Part shown: positions 8,722 to 17,930 of the stretch, one piece after another | Layout: the number at the start of each line of letters is the position of its first letter | Position numbering within the stretch: the stretch's first letter is position 1 | Source of the DNA: CANHBY01 sp046342195 | GTDB taxonomy: Bacteria; Pseudomonadota; Gammaproteobacteria; Burkholderiales; Burkholderiaceae_C | DNA length: 41,910 nucleotides | Reading direction: 5' to 3' | Assembly (NCBI GenBank): GCA_046342195.1 | Contig: JBKDQE010000068.1 | Span: 1 to 41,910, forward strand | The notes under the pieces: generated by a model | Told to the model about the DNA's origin: nothing | Database searches by the model: none | Seen by the model: only the letters and a program-made list of their open reading frames with translations | Program-made: the position numbers and the translations under genes

Positions 8722-9834
8722 TTATTCTTGGCGCTGAAACGTGGCAAAGCCATATTGGTTCATGATTTGATCGGCTTTTGCTGTTTGAAAATCAGCCTGA
8801 ATCATCTCTCGAACCAGCGCATCAAACCCGACATGGGGGCGCCAGCCGAGATCCGATCGGGCTTTGGAAGCGTCGCCCAGCAAGGTGGTAACTTCAGTCG
8901 GGCGGTAAAACGCCGGGTCAACCCGCACGACCACATCTCCTTCTTGGCAGGCCAGCCCCTCTTTCGAAATACCCGAGATCATGGCAATTTCTTTGGCGCC
9001 AGAGCCTTCAAAGTGTAAAGAAATACCCAGCTCTGCTGCGGCCAGTTTGACAAATTCGCGCACGCTGTGTTGCTGCCCTGTAGCAATGACATAGTCTTTG
9101 GGTTTTTCCTGTTGCAGCATGAGCCATTGCATTTTTATATAGTCCTTGGCATGGCCCCAATCACGAAGAGCATCCATGTTGCCAAGGTAGAGCGTTTTTT
9201 GGAGACCAAGGGCAATGCGTGCAAGACCTCGGCTGATTTTACGTGTCACAAAGGTTTCACCGCGCAGCGGGCTTTCATGATTGAAAAGGATGCCATTGCA
9301 GGCATAGATGCCGTAGGCTTCGCGATAATTGACTGTGATCCAGTAAGCGTAAAGTTTGGCCACGGCATAAGGGCTCCGAGGATAAAACGGAGTGGTTTCT
9401 TTTTGGGGGGTTTCCTGGACAAGGCCATACAGCTCTGATGTGCTGGCTTGGTAGAAGCGGGTTTTGTTCTGTAGCCCGTGCATCCGTATTGCTTCGAGCA
9501 GCCGCAGTGTGCCAAGGCCATCAACATCCGCTGTGTATTCGGGTTGAGAAAAGCTCACACCAACATGGCTTTGGGCGCCCAGGTTATAAACCTCGTCAGG
9601 TTGAGCCTCGTGAATAATGCGAGCCAAGTTGCCAGAGTCTGTCAGGTCGCCGAAGTGCAGGTGCAGTTTCGGGTGCTTGGCATTGGCGCCTTCGTAGAGG
9701 TGGTCGATGCGATGGATGTTGGAAGAAGAGGATGATCGCCTGATGCCATGAATCTCGTAGCCTTTATTGAGTAAAAATTCTGACAAATAGGCGCCGTCCT
9801 GGCCGGTGATACCAGTAATCAGTGCTTTTTTCAT
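8722..9834 (-). CDS. gmd: GDP-mannose 4,6-dehydratase
   Basis: Gmd converts GDP-D-mannose to GDP-4-keto-6-deoxy-D-mannose, the precursor of GDP-fucose, GDP-rhamnose and GDP-perosamine. The 370-residue protein has the NAD(P)-binding glycine motif GITGQDGAYLSEF at residues 8-20. The catalytic set is complete and in E. coli numbering: Thr132 and Glu134 in STSELYG, Tyr156 and Lys160 in YPRSPYAVAK. NHESPLRGETFVTRK contacts the sugar nucleotide. The cluster includes two glycosyltransferases and a second Gmd-like protein, so the product probably feeds O-antigen or another surface glycan. No canonical fucose synthase, Rmd or perosamine synthase is seen next to it. Confidence 0.95.
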   Translation of the reverse strand: MKKALITGITGQDGAYLSEFLLNKGYEIHGIRRSSSSSNIHRIDHLYEGANAKHPKLHLHFGDLTDSGNLARIIHEAQPDEVYNLGAQSHVGVSFSQPEYTADVDGLGTLRLLEAIRMHGLQNKTRFYQASTSELYGLVQETPQKETTPFYPRSPYAVAKLYAYWITVNYREAYGIYACNGILFNHESPLRGETFVTRKISRGLARIALGLQKTLYLGNMDALRDWGHAKDYIKMQWLMLQQEKPKDYVIATGQQHSVREFVKLAAAELGISLHFEGSGAKEIAMISGISKEGLACQEGDVVVRVDPAFYRPTEVTTLLGDASKARSDLGWRPHVGFDALVREMIQADFQTAKADQIMNQYGFATFQRQE

Positions 9835-9870
9835 ACTGTGGCTCCGTGGGCATGCCGGTTGCTTGCAGAA

Positions 9871-10872
9871 TCAGGCAAGGTTCGGTGCTGTTTCTGAGTT
9901 CAACGGTGTAAATTCAAAATCAATCATTTCTTGAATGAGATCAGCCAAGGGCACTTCGGTTTTCCAATGTAGATCGTGCTCGGTTTCCAGGGCACCGCTT
10001 CGGTCGGGAACGGGGTCTGTGGGGCGGTAAAAGCTGGGGTCTACCCACACGATGAGGTTTCCGTCTTGAGATAAGCCGGTTTCATTTTTACCTGTTCCGT
10101 GCCAGCTCAGCTTGATTCCAAGCTGAGCAGCGCATTGGGTGGCAAATTCTCGAACTGAAAAAATCTGATCACTCGTCAGGACGTATCGATTTGGAGAGCT
10201 TTGCTGAAGAGATTTCCAGGCACCTTCCATGATGTCTCGCGCATGAGACCAGTACCGTTGTGAATCCAGATTGCCCAAAGCTAATGTTTTTTGTGTGCCT
10301 TGACAAATTTTTACCAGAGAGTGAACGATTTTTTTTGAGACAAATGTGGTGTTTCGCAGGGGGCTTTCATGATTATGCAAAACAGCGCTACTGATAAAAA
10401 GGCCATAACGTTCGCGGTAGAGGTCAACCAGAATGCTGGCACATACTTTGGCTGCAGCATAAGGTGAGCTGGTGGGCATTTTTTGAGAAGACAAGGGTTG
10501 GAAAATACGAGCCTGGGGTGCAAAAATTCTGGCCGCTTCAAAAATTCGGGCTGCGCCCATCAGGGTAGAGTCAAGGGTCTCGAAGGGCTTTTTGAAAGAT
10601 TCAGCCACTGAGCTTTGGGCCGCCATATTAAAAATCAGATCAGGAGAATTTTCTTCCATGAGCTTTTGAACGGATTGCGTATCGGCAAGATTGAGCTCAC
10701 GATACTCAATTGCATCTGAGATACCCAAGTGTTGCAAGCGCCATTTTTTTTGCGGCTGGTCTGTATGCCTGCCAGCGCCTATCACACGGTAGTTTTTACG
10801 CAAGGCTATTTGAGCCAAATAGGCGCCGTCTTGTCCAAAAATTCCTGTGATGAGAACCGTTTTACAAGCCAT
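9871..10872 (-). CDS. Divergent Gmd paralogue (SDR, GDP-sugar enzyme)
   Basis: The 333-residue protein aligns with Gmd over its full length: LITGIFGQDGAYLA at the nucleotide site, HNHESPLRNTTFVSKK in the substrate region and VWVDPSFYRPTDP near the end. The active site differs. Gmd STSELYG is replaced by LSSQKMP, so the catalytic Glu becomes Gln130 while Ser takes the place of Thr. About 14 residues between this and the YxxxK motif (Tyr138, Lys142) are missing. The family is clear but the reaction is not. It might reduce the 4-keto sugar made by Gmd, act on another GDP-hexose, or partner Gmd. An in-frame start at 10908 is possible; ATG 10872 begins MACKTVLITG and overlaps the upstream gene by 11 bases. 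Confidence 0.8.
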   Translation of the reverse strand: MACKTVLITGIFGQDGAYLAQIALRKNYRVIGAGRHTDQPQKKWRLQHLGISDAIEYRELNLADTQSVQKLMEENSPDLIFNMAAQSSVAESFKKPFETLDSTLMGAARIFEAARIFAPQARIFQPLSSQKMPTSSPYAAAKVCASILVDLYRERYGLFISSAVLHNHESPLRNTTFVSKKIVHSLVKICQGTQKTLALGNLDSQRYWSHARDIMEGAWKSLQQSSPNRYVLTSDQIFSVREFATQCAAQLGIKLSWHGTGKNETGLSQDGNLIVWVDPSFYRPTDPVPDRSGALETEHDLHWKTEVPLADLIQEMIDFEFTPLNSETAPNLA

Positions 10873-11941
10873 TCTTGATGTCCAAAACCTGAAGGTAGCG
10901 CTGAGCATAAAGCTCTGCGCAGCGGGCCCAAGTGAATGATCGTCCGTGAGCTTGAATATGGCTTGGGCTCATACTTGAATGAGCCAGCGCTCGGTCGAGC
11001 TGATTTTTCATGGATAAAGGCTCCAGTTCACTCCAGTAATGGGCAAATTCGCCACCAATTTCAGGCAAACAGGTACGATTCGAAAGAAATACAGGTTTTC
11101 CGAAGCACATGGCCTCCAGGGGAGGGAGGCCAAAACCTTCGGTGAGGGATGGAAATAAAAAGGCTTTGCAATGCTGGTAAAGCCAGGCTTTTTGGGCTTC
11201 ACTGATGTTGGTCAATAAGGTTACATTCCTCAAACCCAGGCTGCGCACACGTGCGGCAACTTTTTCAGAGTAAACACTGGCAGGGCCTGCAAACACAAAA
11301 TGGTCTTGTGTACTCAGACGAGCCAGTTCAATCAGGTAAAAAATGCCTTTCGACGGCGCCAGCCGACTCAGGTGAAAAAAAAATGCTTTGCCTTGGACTG
11401 GCCCGACGGGTTCTTGAGGGCTGGTGCTCAGATCGGTCACTCCCAGTGGAATCACTTCTGGAGTGCTGGGGCAGGGCAGGTGAAAGAGGAGATCCTGCCT
11501 GACATAATCAGTGTGCACAATGAGATGTTCATTGCGACGAACAATGTTCCAGAGCCGACGCAGCCGCCTTTGAGTGACTGAGGGGGTTGGGGTTTCCTCG
11601 TAAAGAAAATTCATGTCATGCACAGACAGCAACCGATGTGGCGTTCCCAGAGGAGGTTGGAATTTGATGTGCTGGTGAACAGAATGCCAAATCGAGAAAG
11701 GCTGCTTGCTCCAGTGGAACACCCGTTGAATATCGTGAGTGGGAAGGTAAGCCACCTCCGGGCCAGCAAAACCATGAAACTTCTTGGGGAGATGAAACAA
11801 GATCTCAACCCCATAACGCTCGCGCCACTCAGGGGCCCGCTGGGCAAGGCCTTGGCTGAGTTGCCAAGAAAATTCTCCCAGGCCATCGTGCCAGGTTTTG
11901 ACATGACCGAGGCTGATACCGATGCGTAGCTTATGCATCAT
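10862..11941 (-). CDS. Glycosyltransferase family 4 (group 1)
   Basis: This is a GT-B fold retaining glycosyltransferase of 359 residues. The N-terminal acceptor domain starts LRIGISLGHVKTWHDGLGEF, where the Gly-rich loop fits the family. The C-terminal donor domain shows FFFHLSRLAPSKGIFYLIEL and the E-x7-E motif in SLTEGFGLPPLEAM. HDMNFLYEE resembles mannosyltransferase-type family members acting on GDP-mannose-derived sugars, which would suit the two Gmd-type neighbours. It probably adds a sugar to a lipopolysaccharide core or O-antigen on the inner face of the membrane. Its start overlaps the end of the heptosyltransferase-like gene upstream, so the cluster is likely one operon. Confidence 0.88.
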   Translation of the reverse strand: MMHKLRIGISLGHVKTWHDGLGEFSWQLSQGLAQRAPEWRERYGVEILFHLPKKFHGFAGPEVAYLPTHDIQRVFHWSKQPFSIWHSVHQHIKFQPPLGTPHRLLSVHDMNFLYEETPTPSVTQRRLRRLWNIVRRNEHLIVHTDYVRQDLLFHLPCPSTPEVIPLGVTDLSTSPQEPVGPVQGKAFFFHLSRLAPSKGIFYLIELARLSTQDHFVFAGPASVYSEKVAARVRSLGLRNVTLLTNISEAQKAWLYQHCKAFLFPSLTEGFGLPPLEAMCFGKPVFLSNRTCLPEIGGEFAHYWSELEPLSMKNQLDRALAHSSMSPSHIQAHGRSFTWARCAELYAQRYLQVLDIKNGL

Positions 11942-12954
11942 GGGGCAGCGCGGCTGGCTTCAAGCGGGCCGCCCAAGGCTGGGTAGGCAGATAGATGGAG
12001 TTGCTTCATTGTTTTTTCAAGCACATCTTCCACCCGGGGCCATTGGGGCCATTGGCGTAAATACTTGACCTGAGGCCCCCACGGTGCCCATTGCTCAGGT
12101 TGGGTTGGGCCCAACACACTAAGAACTGAGGCCCCCACGGCCGCGGCCATATGTGCCGGTCCGGTATCATTGGACACAACAAGGTCAGACCGTTTGAGCA
12201 AAGCCTTGTAGGTCTCCAGAGTCAACCCCGGCAACATACAGACTCCAGGGTGCTGGTTGAGGATAATATGTTCCTCTCCCGGCCCCGGACAGGCCACGAT
12301 TTTTTTGCCGCAGGCATATAAGCAAGGCAGCAAGGCAGCCGTGAATCGATGAAAATCCGGCCAAGTTTTGTCGAGTTTTTCGAAGGTGCCGCCCGCAAAC
12401 GGGCAGATCACCACAAACCCCGGGTCTAAATGATGTTCCTTGATCAGGGCGTCGGCCAGGGTCTGGCCTTCAGGGCTTATGGCCAGTTGAATAGACGCGG
12501 GGGGGCTCAAAGATACCCCCAAAAACCGGCAAGCGAGCTCCCAGTAGCTTTCCAAAGCATGGTTACCATAAACAATGGGTTCACTGCGTGCCAGAAGAAA
12601 CCCCCGGGCTTCTTGCCGATAACCCACCGCCCGCAAGCCGGCCAGTTTCATTTCAAGGGCGGCCGAGAATGAGGTAGGGAACACAATGGCATGGTTCCTT
12701 TGCTTGAAGCTTGGGTCAAGTTGCGCACATTGTTGGCGCAGTGAGGCCAATTGACAAACGCGCTCCCTGAGCGATGAGGGGCGAACATGAACCCTCCAGC
12801 TGGTTCCTGCAAGCAGTGAATGCGCCCAGGCCTTACCGACCAGCTCCAGGGTGTATCCGTGATCTTCCAGGAGTTTGAGGGCAGGAACGCCGAGGGTGAC
12901 ATCACCCACCCAATTACGAAGGCGAACAATCAAGGGTTTGATTGGACGGCTCAC
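11938..12954 (-). CDS. Glycosyltransferase family 9, heptosyltransferase-like
   Basis: The 338-residue protein belongs to the ADP-heptose:LPS heptosyltransferase family. The start PLIVRLRNWVGDVTLGVPAL is the WaaF-type N-terminus. The C-terminal donor domain has VVSNDTGPAHMAAAVGASV, the family signature, then VLGPTQPEQWAPWGP. It would transfer heptose or a related sugar to the inner core of lipopolysaccharide. It could be WaaF itself or a paralogue, so no symbol is given. It is the first gene of the five-gene minus-strand glycan operon, and its last bases overlap the next gene. Confidence 0.85.
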   Translation of the reverse strand: MSRPIKPLIVRLRNWVGDVTLGVPALKLLEDHGYTLELVGKAWAHSLLAGTSWRVHVRPSSLRERVCQLASLRQQCAQLDPSFKQRNHAIVFPTSFSAALEMKLAGLRAVGYRQEARGFLLARSEPIVYGNHALESYWELACRFLGVSLSPPASIQLAISPEGQTLADALIKEHHLDPGFVVICPFAGGTFEKLDKTWPDFHRFTAALLPCLYACGKKIVACPGPGEEHIILNQHPGVCMLPGLTLETYKALLKRSDLVVSNDTGPAHMAAAVGASVLSVLGPTQPEQWAPWGPQVKYLRQWPQWPRVEDVLEKTMKQLHLSAYPALGGPLEASRAAP

Positions 12955-13213
12955 AAAATGGTTCCCAAGATTGGCGAGTCAAAAAAGGGGTCACGCATTG
13001 AATGAACGGGTTTTGGAAAAACAGACATGACAAAATATAAGGACTGAGGCAAACCAAGGCTGGTTAGCTGTCAGAATACCACCACAAAAATTTCAGCTGA
13101 GCGCTGTCAAGCCTGATCCGCCACATCAGATCATGCCTCGAGCCACCTTTCACGTTCCATCCTTTTAAAATTACGAAGGTTCAGGTTCAACCTCAAAAAT
13201 TCTGGAGCACAAA

Positions 13214-14476
13214 ATGAACCCTCAACCTGTAGAGATTGTTGGCGCCGTGTTGTTTGCCGTCGCCGTAGCCCATACTTTTCTGACCAAGCATTTTGAGCAT
13301 TTGGCCCGTTGGCAGCCCAGCCATGCGGGTATTTGGCACTTGCTGGGCGAGGTCGAGGCGGTGTTTGGTTTCTGGGCCATGGTTTTTATCATTTATCTTG
13401 CGGCTTATTCAGGCACCCAGGCTGCGGTTCAATACCTGGAGGGGCTCAAGTTCACCGAACCAATGTTTGTGTTTGTGGTGATGGTCATTGCAGCCAGCAA
13501 ACCGATCCTTGATTTGGCAAGCTTACTGACCATGGGCCTGGCTCGCCTGTTGCCTTTGCCTCAATCCTTGTCTTTCTTTTTCGTGACGCTGTTCATGACG
13601 CCCTTGATAGGTTCATTCATCACAGAACCCGCTGCCATGACTTTGGCCGCCCTGATGCTGCGTGAGCATATTTTTTCAAAGCCAATTTCTACCAAACTTA
13701 AATACGTTACTCTGGGTGTGTTGTTTGTGAATATTTCTATTGGCGGCACGCTCACACCCTATGCCGCCCCTCCCGTGCTGATGGTTGCTGCCAAATGGAA
13801 CTGGGATTTGATGTTCATGATTTCTACATTTGGCTGGAAAGCCGCAGTGGCTGTGTTCAGCAATGCGGCGCTCGCCACACTCGTTTTTCGTCGAGAGCTT
13901 TGTAGTTTGCCTGCTTCCTCAACCCAGCTGAAACCAGCAACTCCCGCCCCTTTGATTTTTGTGCACCTGGCTTTCCTGGTGGGGGTCGTGATATTTGCCC
14001 ACCATGTGGCCGTATTCATGGGCCTGTTTTTATTTTTCCTGGGCGTGGCCCATGCCTACAAGCAATACCAAGACCGCCTGATTCTGCGTGAGGGCTTGAT
14101 GGTGGCATTTTTTCTGGCCGGCCTGGTGACGCTAGGGGCGCAACAGGCTTGGTGGCTAGAGCCTGCCCTCAAAGGTTTGAGCCCAACGGCCCTGTACTTC
14201 GGCGCTACCGCACTCACGGCCATCACCGACAACGCAGCCTTAACCTACCTTGGGTCTTTGGTGCCTGGCGTCACAGACTCATTCAAATACGCTCTTGTGG
14301 CTGGCGCGGTCACGGGAGGGGGCCTGACCGTGATTGCAAATGCCCCCAATCCAGCAGGTTTTGCGATTTTGCGGGGTAATTTCGACCAAGGCGCCATCAG
14401 CCCGATGGGTCTGTTTGCGGCAGCATTTTTGCCAACGGTCGTGGCTATTCTCGCATTTCAGTGCCTTCCCTCATGA
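13214..14476 (+). CDS. Putative Na+/H+ antiporter (Na_H_antiport_3 family)
   Basis: This is a polytopic inner-membrane protein of 420 residues with about ten hydrophobic segments. The stretch PLIGSFITEPAAMTLAALML near residue 135 is typical of the putative Na+/H+ antiporter family once called DUF1504. Acidic residues within membrane segments (ITEP, AITDNAAL) could bind cations. Near the C-terminus VTGGGLTVIANAPNPAG is conserved in this and related ion-transporter families. Transport has not been shown for most members. It is divergent from the glycan cluster; lpxC follows about 160 bases downstream on the same strand. Confidence 0.8.
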   Translation: MNPQPVEIVGAVLFAVAVAHTFLTKHFEHLARWQPSHAGIWHLLGEVEAVFGFWAMVFIIYLAAYSGTQAAVQYLEGLKFTEPMFVFVVMVIAASKPILDLASLLTMGLARLLPLPQSLSFFFVTLFMTPLIGSFITEPAAMTLAALMLREHIFSKPISTKLKYVTLGVLFVNISIGGTLTPYAAPPVLMVAAKWNWDLMFMISTFGWKAAVAVFSNAALATLVFRRELCSLPASSTQLKPATPAPLIFVHLAFLVGVVIFAHHVAVFMGLFLFFLGVAHAYKQYQDRLILREGLMVAFFLAGLVTLGAQQAWWLEPALKGLSPTALYFGATALTAITDNAALTYLGSLVPGVTDSFKYALVAGAVTGGGLTVIANAPNPAGFAILRGNFDQGAISPMGLFAAAFLPTVVAILAFQCLPS

Positions 14477-14639
14477 ATCGCCCTGGTCGTCTCCCTCTTT
14501 TAAGCCAGCCCCGCATGGTGGTGGCATCTTGGCGAGTTTATTCTGTGGGGCTGGCAGCAATCAAATTCACAGCACCATCGCGCCTTGCCAGTGGGCTCCA
14601 TCGCAGCCTGCTTTGGCATATCTAACGCTCCTTTTCAGC

Positions 14640-15575
14640 ATGATTCCCCAACGCACCCTTAAAAGTTTGACTCGCGCGGTCGGTGTTGGCGTTCATGGAG
14701 GCCGTCGGGTTGAATTGACCCTCAAGCCAGCATCGGTGAATACAGGCATCGTGTTTCGTCGAACAGACCTTCCTCAACCCATTGATATTCCTGTTCATGC
14801 TCATGCAGTATGCGACACTCGTCTGGCAACAACGCTGTCCCCTAACGGTGATCCTGGCGCCCCCAAGGTCAATACGGTGGAGCACCTTTTATCAGCCTGT
14901 GCCGGGCTTGGCATTGACAATTTGTTGGTAGAAATCAATTCAGAGGAGGTTCCCATCCTCGACGGCTCAGCAGCATCTTTTGTTTACCTGTTGCAAAGCG
15001 CAGGCATCGAATTGCAAGAGGCTCCCAAGCAGTTCTTGCGTATTTTGCGCTCAGTTGAGGTGCAAGAGGGTGTTGGCCGCGGTTTTAAATGGGCACGACT
15101 TGAGCCCCATCATGGCTATACCCTGAGCTTCGAAATTGACTTCGATCACCCCGCAGTCAACCAAACCGGCCAGCAGTTTTTTTTCAATATGGCATCAGGG
15201 CAATATAAGCGTGAAATTGCCCGTGCGCGAACCTTTGGTTTCACGAAAGATGTCGAAATGATGCGCTCCCGCGGGCTGGCCTTGGGGGGTAGCATGAGCA
15301 ATGCCATCGTTGTTGATGACTATAAAGTACTTAACGCCGGAGGTTTGCGTTATGACGATGAATTTGTCAAACACAAAATTCTCGACGCGATCGGTGATTT
15401 GCATGTAGTGGGCCACCCCATCATCGGGGCTTATTCAGCGTTAAAGTCAGGCCATGCGTTGAACAACAAACTATTGCGTGCGGTTCTTTCCAATCCTGAT
15501 CATTTCGAGATGGTCAGTTTCAGCCATGCCAGTGAGGCTCCGCCAGGCATGGCTGAACTGGCCCCCGCCTGGTAA
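14640..15575 (+). CDS. lpxC: UDP-3-O-acyl-N-acetylglucosamine deacetylase
   Basis: LpxC performs the committed step of lipid A synthesis, deacetylating UDP-3-O-acyl-GlcNAc with a zinc ion. Zinc ligands are recognisable: His82 in NTVEHLLSA, and the His and Asp of HKILDAIGDLHVVG. The catalytic His lies in GHALNNKLLRA. EEVPILDGSA is the conserved active-site loop. The open frame extends to 14334 but overlaps the antiporter gene and carries no LpxC features. ATG 14640 gives 311 residues and the family N-terminus QRTLKSLTRAVGVGVHGG. In most betaproteobacteria lpxC follows ftsZ in the division cluster; here it lies next to murB instead. Confidence 0.95.
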   Translation: MIPQRTLKSLTRAVGVGVHGGRRVELTLKPASVNTGIVFRRTDLPQPIDIPVHAHAVCDTRLATTLSPNGDPGAPKVNTVEHLLSACAGLGIDNLLVEINSEEVPILDGSAASFVYLLQSAGIELQEAPKQFLRILRSVEVQEGVGRGFKWARLEPHHGYTLSFEIDFDHPAVNQTGQQFFFNMASGQYKREIARARTFGFTKDVEMMRSRGLALGGSMSNAIVVDDYKVLNAGGLRYDDEFVKHKILDAIGDLHVVGHPIIGAYSALKSGHALNNKLLRAVLSNPDHFEMVSFSHASEAPPGMAELAPAW

Positions 15576-15590
15576 ATACTTACTTTTGCC

Positions 15591-16607
15591 ATGCACATTG
15601 AAGCGTCCGCCAGCCTCAAACCCTACAACACCTTTGGCTTGCCAGGAGTCGCCCGGCGTCTCGTCAAAATAAGCTCGGAGGCCGATGTTCGTCAGATCGT
15701 GAACCACCCTGAGCTGGGCCTGGGGCCTCACTTGATTCTCGGTGGCGGCAGCAATATCGTGCTCACTCGTGACGTGCCGGCCACAGTGCTGAAGGTGGAA
15801 ATTTTCGGCAAGCGTTTGCTCAAAGAGGGGGCCGATGCCTGGATCATTGAAGCGGGAGCCGGAGAAAACTGGCACGAATTTGTTATGTGGACTTTGGCTC
15901 AGGGTTGGCCGGGCCTGGAAAACATGGCCTTGATTCCAGGCACAGTAGGTGCCGCACCGGTACAAAATATCGGGGCCTATGGCTTGGAGTTCAAAGATTA
16001 CTTTGAAAGTTTAGATGCAATCGACCTCTGCACCGGTCGCAGCGTCACAATTGGGCCCCCCCTGTGCAACTTTGCTTATCGAGACAGTATTTTCAAGCGT
16101 GATCTCCCAGGAAAAACCCTCATTACACGGGTTCGCTTCCGCTTGCCTAAAAAGTGGCGGCCCACACTTAAATACCTGGATATTGAACGCAAGGTTGCTG
16201 AAACAGGCCTCGAAAAACCTTCACCTCACCAGGTGGCCCAGTGGATCATTGATATTCGTCGGGCCAAATTGCCTGATCCCCAAGTCATTGGCAATGCCGG
16301 CAGCTTCTTTAAAAACCCTGTTGTCACGCCCGAGCAGTGCCGAGACATTATCGGACGTGACCCGGCCATCGTGCATTACCCCATGGCCGATGGCACTGTA
16401 AAATTGGCCGCAGGTTGGCTGATTGATGCCTGCGGTTGGAAGGGTAAAAGCATTGGGCGGGCAGGTGTCTATGAAAAACAGGCACTTGTTTTGGTGAACC
16501 GAGGGGGTGCTTCAGGTTCTGAAGTCCTGACCCTGGCCCAAGCCATTCAAGAAAGCATTTATGGCCGCTTCGGAATCCGGCTTGAGCCCGAGCCAGTGCT
16601 CATTTGA
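15591..16607 (+). CDS. murB: UDP-N-acetylenolpyruvoylglucosamine reductase
   Basis: MurB reduces UDP-GlcNAc-enolpyruvate to UDP-MurNAc with NADPH and FAD, an early cytoplasmic step of peptidoglycan synthesis. The FAD-binding part shows LGGGSNIVLTRD and LIPGTVGAAPVQNIGAYG. The catalytic Ser lies in GNAGSFFKNP near residue 237 and the catalytic Glu in the C-terminal RLEPEPVLI. The length of 338 residues and the Tyr-loop insert (FAYRDSIFK) mark it as type I, E. coli-like. It starts 15 bases after lpxC, so the two envelope genes are probably cotranscribed. Confidence 0.96.
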   Translation: MHIEASASLKPYNTFGLPGVARRLVKISSEADVRQIVNHPELGLGPHLILGGGSNIVLTRDVPATVLKVEIFGKRLLKEGADAWIIEAGAGENWHEFVMWTLAQGWPGLENMALIPGTVGAAPVQNIGAYGLEFKDYFESLDAIDLCTGRSVTIGPPLCNFAYRDSIFKRDLPGKTLITRVRFRLPKKWRPTLKYLDIERKVAETGLEKPSPHQVAQWIIDIRRAKLPDPQVIGNAGSFFKNPVVTPEQCRDIIGRDPAIVHYPMADGTVKLAAGWLIDACGWKGKSIGRAGVYEKQALVLVNRGGASGSEVLTLAQAIQESIYGRFGIRLEPEPVLI

Positions 16608-16734
16608 CGGAGGCTGTCATCACATGGTTGCAAGCCCTAATCACTCAAACAGGGGCTCCCTGATTGATGACACGCCCTGATTCGAGACATTTTTCACACC
16701 CAAATGAGCCATAGAAGCGCATGATAAAAAGCGT

Positions 16735-16751
16735 AAAGGTGGGCCTTTTTT
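16735..16751 (+). terminator. Weak rho-independent terminator after murB
   Basis: A 5-bp stem (AAAGG / CCTTT) with loop TGGG is followed by a run of T residues. It lies between murB and the AAA ATPase gene. The stem is short, so this is a tentative call. Confidence 0.35.
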
Positions 16752-16817
16752 CATGTATCAAGCCTCTCTTGCTCTTGATCCAATCACATGAACGGGCCAT
16801 CAGACTAAGAGGTGTTT

Positions 16818-17819
16818 ATGAGTGCTTCAAATGAATTAGTCGCTGTTTCATCCCGCTCTGGCGGCATTCCAATTGCCTGCCTCCGAAGTGTTTACCGTGT
16901 CGACGAGGTCGATCGTAAACTGGGCAAGCTGCCCCCCAAAGAGCATGAAGGTTTGCGCTCAACTTATGAACGCATGATCGAAAAAGGCCCAGAACGATTT
17001 CAAGTCAAGCCTTCCGGCCTTCCTGTCATGGATCATCTTTACGAAGATCTGCCCAATTTCTTTGAGGTTCTGGATGATGTCCGCCGGCAACTGGCTCTGT
17101 GCGAAGACAGTCGCGATGCCTTGGAAATTACCCCACTTTTATTGCTGGGCCCGCCAGGCATCGGAAAAACTCATTTTGCACGCGCGCTATCGGCGCTTCT
17201 GGGAACCGGTATGGGCTTCATGCCGATGAGTTCAATGACCGCCGGGTGGCTGCTTTCTGGTGCGTCCAGCCAATGGAAGGGGGCTCGTCCGGGCAAAGTT
17301 TTTGAAACCCTGGTCGATGGTCAATACGCCAACCCGGTGATGGTGGCCGACGAAATCGACAAAACCACGGGTGAGCATGCTTACGACCCCTTAGGTGCTC
17401 TTTACAGCTTGCTGGAGCACGATACAGCCTCTCATTTTGTCGATGAATACGCCGAGGTTCCTATTGACGCCAGCCAAGTCATTTGGGTTGCTACCGCCAA
17501 CGACGAACGCAACATTCCCGAACCCATTCTCAACCGGATGACTGTGTATGAGGTCAAAGCACCTGACCGCGATGCCGCCCGCATTATTGCAACCAAGCTC
17601 TACCTCTCAATCCGCAGTCGTCACGATTGGGGTGCTCAGTTCGAACCTCAGCCTTCCAGCGATATACTCGACCAGATCAGCGAAATGCCCCCAAGAGAAA
17701 TGCGCAGGGCTTGGATGACTGCTTTTGGAAATGCGAAATTGGCTCGTCGATGCCACCTCATCTGTGCAGATTTACCAGGCTCTCAGGCTCGAAAAAGCCT
17801 GATCGGCTTCATGCAGTAA
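16818..17819 (+). CDS. AAA family ATPase, Lon-like without protease domain
   Basis: This 333-residue protein has one AAA+ module. Walker A is GPPGIGKT near residue 111, Walker B is in VMVADEID near residue 178 and sensor 1 is in WVATANDERN. ILNRMTVYEV supplies an arginine-finger region. The order and the segment KVFETLVDGQYANPVMVADEIDK resemble the ATPase part of Lon, but there is no Lon protease domain and no Ser-Lys dyad. A chaperone or unfoldase role is plausible. A GTG at 16812 is also in frame; the ATG at 16818 has AGAGG just upstream and is preferred. The 5'-nucleotidase gene follows after about 110 bases. Confidence 0.85.
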   Translation: MSASNELVAVSSRSGGIPIACLRSVYRVDEVDRKLGKLPPKEHEGLRSTYERMIEKGPERFQVKPSGLPVMDHLYEDLPNFFEVLDDVRRQLALCEDSRDALEITPLLLLGPPGIGKTHFARALSALLGTGMGFMPMSSMTAGWLLSGASSQWKGARPGKVFETLVDGQYANPVMVADEIDKTTGEHAYDPLGALYSLLEHDTASHFVDEYAEVPIDASQVIWVATANDERNIPEPILNRMTVYEVKAPDRDAARIIATKLYLSIRSRHDWGAQFEPQPSSDILDQISEMPPREMRRAWMTAFGNAKLARRCHLICADLPGSQARKSLIGFMQ

Positions 17820-17930
17820 CTGAATTCAAAAGCTGTTGTTACCTTTATAAGAGGTTTATTATGGTGCCCGTCCAAATGATGGGCGTCATTACGGCGGCCT
17901 CTTTCACCGCCCCCCGTTCTTGAAGGTTCA

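Noticed and set aside
14334..14639. N-terminal extension of LpxC by 102 codons
   Set aside because: It overlaps the antiporter gene and carries no LpxC sequence; ATG 14640 gives the family N-terminus.
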